DNA from: Acanthaster planci
Lineage: Eukaryota; Echinodermata; Asteroidea; Valvatida; Acanthasteridae
Length of the DNA stretch: 64,000 nt
Reading direction: 5' to 3'
Assembly (NCBI RefSeq): GCF_001949145.1
Contig: NW_019091730.1
Coordinates: forward strand, 32,161-96,160
Shown: piece after piece, positions 39,901-51,900 of the stretch
How positions within the stretch are numbered: the first letter of the stretch is position 1
How the letters are laid out: each line of letters opens with the position of its first letter
Translations under genes and position numbers: made by a program
Notes under the pieces: model-generated
Seen by the model: only the letters and a program-made list of their open reading frames with translations
What the model was told of the DNA's origin: nothing
The model's database searches: none

Positions 39901-42900
39901 CACCGGATCCTGATCCGGGCCCTGGAGTACGTGACGGAGTCGCTCAGCAAACTGGCCATCGGCACCGGCCACGACCCCATGAGCCTGTTGGGCACCGAAA
40001 TCGTTCGGAAGGACAAGGGTGTCTTCCCCGCCGGGTCGCTGGTCGCCACGGCCGACAAGGCCTGGGTGAAGTTTACGATCTGGGGGAGCCGAGGCGACAA
40101 CAAGGTCAATAACTTCGTCTTCGAGCTGACGGAAGTCAACCACACGGGTAAGCGTCTGGAACCCGAGGCTACCGGACAAGGCCACTGACAAGTATGAAAG
40201 CACCTCCATTCAATCAAATCTATGGAAATCGAACATACACGATACATCACACAGTGCACTTATCTATATTCTTAGTCGTGAAAAGTCTTAACTCTCCACA
40301 ATGCGTGTTGATGTATTCCCGGAAATTTACCATAGTGAAAGTGATGGGCATTACAACTACGTGTACGCATGTGCCATTTTAACGGCTACAAAAAAAAAAA
40401 AGTTGTCAAACAAAAGATTAGTTGCAATTATTATCTTAAATGCTTCATAACTGCCAAGGGAAGATACCACGGGGCTGAGTAGATTCCAATGAGCCTGTAT
40501 TGGGCTTAAGCTATAATATCCACGAAAAAAAATTTCAACAAAGACCACTGACTGCAAGAAGGGGATTTCACAATCCTCTTGTACTCCAAAACATTTTCAT
40601 ACAGATGTTTTTTCAGTGTTTGGAGCGGTTGAGTTCCCTTAGCATATTGCCAAAGGAGATATCGCGAAGCTACAAGCTGGGAGCGTCTGGGTGCTTACCA
40701 ACCATAAATACAGTGCCCCACCTTCAAGGGAAGTCATTGGAGCTGGTTTAGTCGAATTGGGTTGTTGATCAGTTGTGTTGTTTCTTTCTTGGACAGTTGA
40801 ATGCAGGGAGGACGAGTTTCCTTGTTCACATGGACTACAGTGCGTGCCCCTCGCCGCGAGGTGCAATTTCCTCAGGGACTGTGACGACTTTTCGGATGAG
40901 CTTGGATGCGGTAAGTTCCTTCCCTGTGGATGCCACAATCAACTACTTTTATCATTGTGAAGGGATTTTAAAGGTGACGTTGTTGAGCACTGCGTTATCA
41001 CCCCCCTTTGGAAAGTTCATGTAAGCCGCCAGTTCATTCAAATTCGCCAACAATCGATCATGAGTAGAAGCATCCCCTCATCATTTGATAAGAGCCAGTT
41101 GGAGAGCGTTAAAGCGACGCCACCGTAAAGCGTGCAGTTCATATAGTCATTTTAGAATCACCAAAATGGAACATCCGTCGTTAGGAAAATTGCGCCCTCT
41201 GTTGGTCCAGCTTGGGACTCATACTGCACATCATCAGACTGGACTTCAAGTGAACGCTGTGAACAGACTTCTGGAGGGAGGAATCACTGTGTTACGCTTT
41301 ATACGTCCCTCTAAATCGTGTTAGGGAACCCGACCTCCAAATGGCCTCGGCGGAATTTCTCGGCAAAGTCTTGCATGGATCTTCAAAGATTCCATGGCTT
41401 TTCAAACGGGGTTGACCCACTGCTTCCACCTGCTTCGCTTTATTTTTTCTCTTTCCTATTAGGTGAATGCCCGTCCTCAAAATACCACTGCGGGTATGGT
41501 GAATGCGTCGAGCATAGAGACATCTGTGATTTCAACGTGGCCCAGTGCAGCAACACCATGGACGAATTCGATTGCTGTAGGTATCCCTTCTCTTTTTCCG
41601 AAGAGTGGTCATTACAAGACACCTTCCAATTTAAGCAGCGGTCATTTCCTTCACCTTCCACATCTCTTTTCACCCGATCCGGCTACTCATCGCTACTTAT
41701 AAGCGAGGCCTGTGCAGCTAAATAGCCATGCTCTAATTGAGATGCTAATATATTATCGTGTGATGCAAGACCGTGGCCTTCTGCATGCAAACTTTCGTGA
41801 CGCCGACTAGCCTCACTTATCAGTGTGCCACTGTATTGCATTATGCGACAATATGTTAAGGTCAAAGTTCTTGCAGGCTATTTTGCTGCACAGGGGGCTC
41901 TATTCGGGGATCGAATCCGGCCAAGGAAGACCCGTGAAATGGATTTCCAATCCCAAGGATTTTCCCCAGAATTTTAGCCTTGCCTCTGCCTTTAAACATG
42001 AGCAGCACCATTTGACACCTTACCGGGCCGTGGCGTTCCATACCGCGCCTCGCCCTTGCCCTGGGCCCCGTCTTTCCCTGCTTTGCCTGCCTTTCCCCTA
42101 GTTAAATTTCCGGTCGCACCCCTGGTCTGCTTTATGCACAAAGTTACAACACTGGAATGCCCGCGTTCTTAGAGACTCTTCACAAGACTCTAAGAGATCT
42201 TCTCGAATATTGCAGTCTCTGTTTGCGGACCTAGTTTCATCAACTTAACGAGCGAGGCTGAGGTCACGGTCCGTCTCACCGTCCCTGCGTTCTACCACTA
42301 CTTCTGCGGCTGGTTAGTTGCCAGTGATCCCGGGACTGTCATCTACGTGAACGTCATCGCGGTGGACCAGGAGGACCTTCACTACCTCAGCGTGGAGGAT
42401 GACTCGCTGACTGACGCCCCGTGGCTGGAGAGTTACGCAAATCTTGCCGGCACATCCTTCTTCACCCGAGGGAATGAGGCCATGATTAGATCCATGACGG
42501 TCAGGGATACCAGTCGAGCAGCAAGCCTGGAGTTGAACATCAGAGTTCATGAGACATCAGGTATAATAATAGAGGTTTTTCGTAGTGGCCATCTTGGAGA
42601 ACAGTTCTTTAGTTCCCATAGGAAAGCCTCCTCCGTGCATACCCTGTGGAACAAAAAGCACTGGCCTGCAAGATGGCAGCCATCCAAACCCTCTGTTGGA
42701 AATAAGTATTGAAGGAAGAAAACCAGTGAACGATATTAAAAGCTTAATAATTCAAAATGTTGAAAAGTGTTGAAATTAAAGACTCAAAACGATTAAAAAA
42801 AAACAGGTTATTTAACATAGCCGAATTAAGCAACCACTTTTTAGTGCAGGCCTCGGTGTGCTTACATAAGATATCATTACGAAGAAACTACTTACAATCT

Positions 42901-45900
42901 ATGCAGTTGAAATGTTCCCCAGTGTCAATTTTGTGGTTACCGATGGCCGAACAACACCTTTCTGTTTTTACACTGACAGGTGTCTGTGGCATTAATCAGA
43001 TCTTACTGACAGAGCACAATGCCTGCCTCTCCCTGCAAGCGCTTTGTGACGGGAAAGCCAGTTGGCTAGACTTTTCGGACGAGATGAGCTGTGGTAATTT
43101 TGAGCTCGTTTATTCACGTTTTATGGTATGTGGGATTTCAAGTGTTTAGTTTTGTCAGTGCATGTCGTGGACACTCGCTGGCGTAGCTCGATATTGGTTG
43201 GCCAGTTGTATGAGAGCAACTACAGAAGAGAACACTTATTCCAATTTTAGATCCTCATCCCACCTTGCATAGTACCAAACTCTGTTCCACAGCGGAGATG
43301 ATCTGCCTGGTATCGGAGCTCAGTGAAAGGTTAGCCGTTATTTGCTTTTCTCCTGTTAGATACCTGCGGTGGATTTAGCATAGAGCTGTATGCCGATTAT
43401 GCCGTCTTTCTTGTGGCCGAATTCGACAGTGAATCGGGACAGGGTGCTTTTGAGGTTCACCGCGGCAATCGGTCCGACCCGTTGCCGACGCAGCACCTGC
43501 CTGCTGCTGAGGCAGTCGGTCGGGCTGAGTTACCAGCCCGATTCGACTGCTTGTGGAGGGTCACGGCTCCGGCCGGGACACGTCTGGAGGCTGTGGTGAG
43601 GACCTTTTCCCACAACGGCCAGGGACTGAGTCTAAAGTTCGACGACGGGGAGGCGGCGCTACCGACGGCCGCATCGCTCCTGGTAGTTCGCCACGAGACT
43701 GCTGTGCCCGCCAAGCTCTATTTCAACGGCTCCAGCCTCTGGGTTCAACTCATAAACGAGGGTGTGGACTTCCTGGAGCAAATGGAGGTTGTACTCACAG
43801 CTCACATGATTAATGGTATGGATAGCACTTCTGCAATGAATGTCAGTAACCAATTCATTAAAAAAAACACCTGTCATTATCAATGGTGTCACCAATTCCA
43901 TCGTCACCACGTGTCATAGCCATGATCACTGTGTCGTGGACAGCAGGTTCCTGACAAGCACACGGTCAGGTAATCACAACTTTCCAGGTCGTCCCCGTCG
44001 ACACGTTTGTCTGTGTTTTCATCAAAAGAAACACCCACGTCACAAAGTCACCTTTTCACCATTTTGTTTATTGTCATCCTGGCTCTAGTCGACGCAGCGT
44101 GAAAGATCCAACTAAACAAACAAAGTCTCTTTGGCTTATTTGACCGATATAAAGTTAAACTATATTGGACATATATGCCTGTGTAGTTCTCCAATGAGTA
44201 GACAACGGAGAACTGATAATTAATCGTTGGAAAGTACAAGATGGCTCTTTTCAAATCTGACCCACAACAGGTCATAATTTGACCCGGGAAACGATCAGGC
44301 CCCATGGGACCCAGATTCTGGGTCAGTGTGACCCAGGAGTTTTTAGAGTGTATATCTTGCCAAAAAAGCGTTTCCTTCACCTAAAGCGGGTCATGATCTT
44401 TACACAGAAAGCGTACCTTTTTTGTGTCCCCTTAGACTGTGGTGATGGGCATTTCCAATGTCTGTCTACTTTGGCTTGCATCGATATCGCTTACCGCTGT
44501 GACGGCATCAGTAACTGCCTTCAACACGAAGACGAACTGGGATGCGGTAAGGATTTCAGTTTCCTTGTGTCGGGTTTATACTATTCACATTTTGAAAACA
44601 ATGCCACAGGATATAGTCCGGCAAAAACTGTCGAGAGACACATTGGGTCGACAGATTTCGCGTGTTGTGATTGGCCAACGAGTTGCAAACTCTTGGAGGC
44701 GCGCTACTGTGAAACTTCCATATTCCTCCGGCAGTGAACTGTACCACACGCTTTGTATTATGAAGTGAAACGTGCCGCACATACAGTACCCGAATGTCTC
44801 AAACTTCACACCTGTACAGCATTTTGATCAAAATGTCCTTGCAGTCTTGAAGTCTAATGTCCAATAGAGAAGGAGAAACACTCCCTTTATACTTCAGATC
44901 TGTAAAACAAACACACAGAAAACGGTTCTCAATCTTTAACCATAAATATCCTGAATCATCTGATTTCGCGTACATCCTCGGGGGTGAGGGTTAGGTTAGA
45001 TAGTTTTTGACAGGGTGAATTAGCCTTGGACGTCTTTTGGGAATTTTGATCATCAGCTAATGCATGTCATTTTTCCCTTGAAGGTCAGTGCGCAGTCAAC
45101 CAATTTGAATGCATTCCTGGCGGGGAGTGTGTCCTGCAAAGGTATATTTGCGACGGTTTAAACGACTGCGGTGCTTTCAACGACGAGTACGGATGTTGTA
45201 AGTCTTCTCCTGATTAGATTTCCAAAATGAAGTTCTCGTCTTGAGTTCACCAGCACATCGCTTTTTTATATAACCGTGAACATAAACTTAATTCTATTAG
45301 TTGAAACGGGTAAAGTCATTCGTGTATTGAAGTAGTGTTCGAGTCCCTTCACAAGTCCAGTCACAAGTCCCTTCACAAGACCAGTCACAAGTAACAGGGT
45401 GAACAGTGACAAAGGAATGCTTCTGTCACCGCTTATTTGAATACTTGTGAATTGGCCTAGGACTGAATGACTTGTGATGGACTTGTGATGAACTTAAAGG
45501 GACATCTAGAGACTTGTGGTGAACTCGAAGCAACACTGGTGTGTTGCTAATACTCTCTCCATACAGACTCCGACGCAGATTCTCGCGTTAATTTGACGCA
45601 CAACGCGAGTGCTTACTCCCTCGACCGCCGGGGGATCCACGACGACAGCGCCTGGGAGGTGGTGTCCCCGGCCGAAACTCGGATCCGGGTCACAGTAATG
45701 TACCCAACCAGCTGCACTTTGATCTTCGGGGAGGGTCCCTACAGCAGGTACGTCAACTCCACCGACGGGTTCCGGACGGTCAGTCCGTCCACCAGCAACT
45801 GGACTTATCCGCACACGGTGACGTCGAGTGGCCCCAGATTATGGGTACTGGTCGAAGACTGCTACTACCCATTAATCAACATGGGCTTTTGGCTACAGTT

Positions 45901-48900
45901 CGAGGCATTTCTGGAAAAAGGTGGGTAAAGTCAGATGAAAATCCTTGGTAAGAATGCCAGATAACCCACTCTTTTTATCACCACTATAGACGGTAGTGAT
46001 AGCTTAATAGCGATGTTCTAGTAAATCGTTACTAGATCAAGGAAACATTTGATAAGACAAACTGTTTCTTCATTAAGTGGCCTTGTTTTTTCCAGTTCAC
46101 GTCAAGCAGATATTTTGGGCACGTTTGATGTCGAATCCTCCACCCCTCCCTCCCCCCAAAAAATTGGTTCATGTTATTTATCCCCCGAGACAGATTGTCC
46201 GATCGGGTCTTGGGCGTGCAAGTCAGGAGCAACTTGCGTAGAGCTGTCAGCCCGCTGTGACGGACGAATCGACTGCCCAGAACACGAAGATGAAGTTGGA
46301 TGCGGTAAGAATTCTCCTGCCTTTAAAACCCAACGTACGCAAGAGAGGCAGTTATATCCCTTTATTTGGAGGTGTGTGATTTTTCCAGTGTCTGCCGTAT
46401 TGAATAAAATATCAAAGCTAACCGTTAGGTGTGTCACTCGGGTGTCAAGTTGCCGTACAGATAAGTTGAGTGCGTTGGTTTCGTTTGAAGGTTAGTTGGT
46501 GTCGAGTTGTTCGACAGCTCATTTGAGTGTGTTGGTAAAATTTGGAGGTTAGTCAGCATGGAGTCATTCGATGGCTCAGTTGAGTGCGTTGTATATTTTG
46601 AATGTTAGTCAGTCATGGCTGTTTTCCAGTAACATGGATGAAGCTAGGAATCCTTTTGGAGGCGTCAGGCTCGTTGAATCCTGTTTCCACGCACGGTTTT
46701 GTATTTAGAGCAGGTGAAGACGTAAGAAAGTGCATGGAATTATTACTGCTGTACCTACCTTGATGCACCTAAACCAGTCCCCAGTAAACGCTCACCGCGT
46801 ACAAATAATAACCCTTACAGGATGTCATCATCTTTGTGTTATTACTGTAACAGCTACATCACTCTTCTACTGGTTTTATCTTGCTTTTATCAGAGCGGGG
46901 GGGGGATGATTCCACCCCCAGATCTGCGCCCTGGTGAAGGCATTTGGTCTTGTCTCGTGTTGGCGGGTCTTTTTGTCTGTCTTTCGCTAGCCATGAACCG
47001 GAAAGTCACGCTGTTTGCTATAATGAACCATTTTGACAGGTGCCTGTGGCGAAGGTGAGTTTTCTTGCCCTGTCGGAGGAGAGTGCCTACCCCTCAACTC
47101 CATCTGCAATGGGCGTCTAGACTGTGAGGATGGAACGGATGAAAATGGTTGCGGTACGTGAGATCATACCCATGGTAGTTCGCTATACCTAGTCGACCAC
47201 TCGGGGCCAATGTACATGACAGTTTTCAGTCGCTTTACTAGTTGCTGATATGGCACCACTTACTACAACGTGTATATATTAGGAAGCAAAGACCGCAGTC
47301 TAAGGATCATTTTCGCCTTAAGGAGCATATTTGCCTTTAAGCAGGAGTACCTCCTCAACGGTTGAAAAGCTTTCACCATGTTAGTGGGAAGGGTTCATTT
47401 GGCTGGCAGTGACGTGACTACAATGCATGCATTTCACAGTCGTTCGTGAGCCAGTGAAGTGTAGTTCCCACCAAAGCAGCCCCCGTTGTTTGGAAAATTG
47501 CGCCCTCTTGGTCCCGCTGGGGGCCCAGAGCATACCACAAGTCATTAAACCAACAGTCTTTGCTAACACTTGGTACCTTATAACGACGCAGGGCCTTGTG
47601 GAGACACCTTCTTCAATCTTACGGACACCTCGCCGGTCACTCTAACCTCCCCGGCCTGGCCCAACTATTACCCGGACGGCGTCCAGTGCACGTATCTGCT
47701 CCAAGCTGAGCTGGGCCTCCGGGTCATGATAACTTTCCTGACCTTTGATACAGAGCTGGGCTACGACAAGTTGCTCATGGGCAATGGCCTCGACCCGACG
47801 GGTGACGTTATTCTTGAGCACAGTGGGTGAGTTTTCGGTTTTCTTCAGAAAATCGAGTGCAGTTGGCACCGTGACAGTATTGTGCCTTTTTAAGATATGT
47901 CAGCAAATACATGTATTGCAAACTCTCTGTCCAATGACTTTAATTTTTTTTAAAGTCTGTAACGTCTTCTTGTATTTCAACCAACTTTGCCACTTAAAAG
48001 ACGATATCGAATGGGTAAAATATCCCTTGCTTCAAAAGAATGAAATAATTGAAAGAAGTAATCTTCTAGGGTTAATGAAATACTTTACACGGCCGCAAGA
48101 TATCAGGCACTGAGAAAATCTATTATTATAAGCACAGACTGTTTTGTATGTCTGAATGGTCACTCAATTATTGACCACGAGTTTTCTCTCTCACAGCAAC
48201 ATGTCCCCCTCGAGGGTGGCTTCGAAGTATCACACGATGTATATGCTGTTCTCGTCGGACGCGCTCTTCACACATCAAGGGTTTGAGCTCCGAGCTGAAC
48301 AGCTCCCCCAAGACCAAGGTAAAGTCTGGTTTCCCTCTTGTTTTAGTTTTGAAACCAAGACACAGCGAGGGACCCAGCGAATATTAGTGCAACGAACGTT
48401 TGCGATAAAGCTCTCAGTGAGCCCCTGGATTCCACGTTTCCACGTTGAGTTAACTGGTGCTGTTCAGAATGCTTATGAACTTCAGTTGCAACACCGGCAC
48501 CCAATTCGATTACCCACTGCTAGGGCTTGCACACCAAATATGCCATGCTATAAGCAGGTTGGTTTAAAAGGATCGTAGCATGGACTACGTTCGGCACCTT
48601 TGTAAGCTACCAGTTTTAGCTTAAGCTGCATCCGAATCTCTTGTCTAGAGCTAGGTCTAGGTCTTCGCTCCATTGGAAATGCTGGAGAATCTGCAGACAA
48701 TAGACCTAGCCGTAGCTCTGGAAGCCCGTTTCGGACACGGCCTTAGCTTGTGTACCGCAGCAGTGGCTCTCTGTTGTGTGGCAAGTGGGGGCGCTTTTCA
48801 TGCCATACTTACAAGTGTGCTGAACGTAGTCCATGCTACGATCCTATGATACCAACCTGCTTATAGCATGACATATTTTGTGTGCAAGCTCTACTTATAA

Positions 48901-51900
48901 GTATAGCAGTGGGTGGTCGGATCGGGTGCCACCGAAGGGGAGACCCAATTTCAGGTTTTTATACCTCCCTCACCGTACAGCCTGGAGCAACTGTATGGGG
49001 ATACATGATGTACTTTCCTATAAGAAAATTGTTCTTGAGAGGAGACTAGTCTTCTTGCCTTGTGGTAGCTTTCCCCAGTTGAAATTTTGGCGGATTTGAA
49101 ATTTACGGAAAACTGGTTAACCTCGGTTAGTTTCGTCCTCTTTAACAATTCTCCAAACGTTTTTTCCCCGGGCAGTTTCTTGTAAAACAGGGGAGACGGC
49201 CTGTGACTACAAAGACTTTATTTGTGTCGGTGAGAAGGCTGGGGAAGTGTGCCCAGACTGTGAGTAACAAGTGCAAGTGTTCCAGCTTGTTTCAAAAGGG
49301 GAAAAAGATTTCTGATTGGGTAATCACCGTGACTTGGGAATTTTTTCCGAAGAATGCTTGTCCTAACAATAGGATAACAACACGGAACATCCACGATTGC
49401 AGGTATTTACACATAATAGGGTACTGCCATTGACATACCTGTGAAAAGGTTTTGGGTTTGGGGGGATCGTTTTCCTCGAAATGTGGTTCACCTTTTCCAC
49501 CTTTTGGAAATTACCGAAAGTGGCGTTGTTCCTTCCGGTGTGGCAACTGTGACATATTTGCTTTTGACCCCATTTTCCCTGATGGTTACATCACTAGATC
49601 CATTCCTAACTCCATTCCAACTCCGTTCCCCAAAACAAAAATGTTGTATGTCCACAGATGATTACTTATTTGGAATTTTCCAGAGCTTTAACTGCTTTTT
49701 GATATTCCCAGAAAGGTTCCTCGTAAGTTTGTCGATGGACTTTAAATTGGCAACTTTGTTCTTGCAAGCAGTTCAAGGTGATGGGGGCTTGGACCCAGGG
49801 AAAATTGAAGTTATTTTTCTCGTTCGACTTCCTTAGTGGATTGCGACTCCGACGCCGTAACTTTCCTGGGCGATGAGGTCCACGTGAAGTCGCCCAACTA
49901 CCCGAAGCCCTACCCGGCTGGCCTCTACTGCATGTGGGCAGTGCAGCCCACCGCGGCACGGGCCCAGGCACGGTGGTCCAGGTCCTGGCGTTCTCAACCG
50001 AGGTCGGCGAGGACGTGGCCCGGCTGACCGGGCTGAACTTTCACGGCGAAGAGCTTACCTTCGCCCTGGCGGGGACCACGAAGATCCACTCCATCCTCTT
50101 CAACTCGTCGGTGGAGGTGACTGTCCGCTTCCAGACGGACTCAAACATCCAACTCACTGGTTACCACATCCGCTTCAGCAATGTCGACTTTAACGGATCA
50201 ACAGGTAATGATATATTTTACTTTGGTTACGGATTCGCTGCTGTAGGCCCTATTTGGTACTCACTAATAACGTGGGCTCCCAGCTGGACCAAGGGGGCGC
50301 GATTTTCCTAGCAACGGAGCTTCCTTTGGCAGGAACTTCATTTCGCTGGTTCACGAACGACTGTACTTGCACTTCCTGCGCGTCCTTACCAACAAAACGA
50401 ACATTCCGAACAAGCATGGCTCTTTTGAACCGATAAGGGGGAACTCTGCTCCAGCGGATTGCAACACTGTAACTTTTCGAAACTAACACACGGGCAAGTT
50501 TCTGTGAGATTTTTCACGTACCAATAAAAACTGAAAAACTCCGGTGTTTGTCGTTGTCCATGTCCTTTTGAAATTGAGGGTGTTAAAAAACGCCAATGTT
50601 TTGTTAAGCGTTTATGCGTAGGTCGTTTGTTCCTTTTATTAGTCTGTGGTGAAAAAAATGATCAGAAAGATTAACATTGCTGTCTGTGTTGCCTAGACTG
50701 GTGCACCAACAACCAAACGGAATTCCTTTGTGAGGACGGAGCTTGCCTTGCGGCTTCGGCTGAATGTGACGGCTTCCAGGATTGCCTGAAAGGAGAAGAC
50801 GAAAGTTTTTGCGGTAACGTGTAATTGACAAAGAGGTGGCGATAGCAAATAATATTGTGTAAGTGCCACATAGTGCAATGTGTCAGGCCCAGTTGAGCAA
50901 TTTCACTTTTACATACCTTCTGAGGACATCATCTCCAACCTCTTTCCAGGGTGTCTACAACAAGGTATTTTATTTCTTAATTATTTAACGGCTTCTTTCT
51001 TACTTCAGATGAAGTTTACTGTCCGTCATCCTACCTCTGCAGTGGCACACGGACCTGCATTCTTCCGCAATCTGTTTGCGACGGCACGATTGACTGTGAG
51101 CAAGGCGATGATGAGGTCAAATGCGGTAAGGGAAAGTTAATCTGATGTCCTCAGTATGCTGTCCTCACAATGTGACTTCTTAGAAAGACAATCAAGGTAA
51201 AAATTGAGAGAGATATCGTCTTGCGAACCCCACTGATGCCGTACGCCATAGTTGTGCAGAAATATATGCCCGTTGCGATCGATGATGTCTGGATGACCAG
51301 CGTCCTCGCACGGAAAGAAATGGTCCTGAGGACATAGAACACCTTGTATGATGATACACGTGACACAAGTGGATCTTAAACGAATTAATTAATTAATGAT
51401 ACATTAGGTACCAAAAATTCAATGAATATTAATATAATTCGAGAAATTCCGTCGATTTCAAACTTTCACTTCCAAGGTTATCTGACGATTATTCAGTAAA
51501 AATAAATACGACAAGTAATGTGTGGTATAAAGACATGCTGGCAAATGGATTCAGGATTTATTGTAATATGGACGCTTCATAGTAGTGCGCCTCCAAGGGT
51601 CTGCAACGCGTTGACCATTCAAAGTGTGCGATACCTGTCGACTTAATGTGCGTTTTGAAAAGGTCGACGGATTTCGCTCACTGTGATTAGTCAACGTGTT
51701 CTGAACTCTTGGAGGCGTACTATTGTGAATCGCCCGTATTACATGTTCACTTTGTCGATATGCTCCAGACGAGAAACGCTGTCCCGAAAACTGTTCCTGT
51801 GAGTACATCAATGATGATTTCCACGTTCTGTGCACCAAAGGCTGGGAATCCGATCACGTGAAAGACATTGCACGGATCACTGCCGCACTGTAAGTACTGC

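Noticed and set aside
44970-45010. Telomere-like GGGTTAGG words
   Set aside because: Only one or two imperfect units; no array.
45341-45525. CRISPR-like repeat array (CACAAGTCC units)
   Set aside because: Units are short, unevenly spaced and part of an inverted repeat; the genome is eukaryotic.
49441-49836. 131-codon plus-strand open frame just before CUB 9
   Set aside because: It is in intron sequence between receptor exons 21 and 22, runs directly through the acceptor, and shows no CUB or LDLa pattern.
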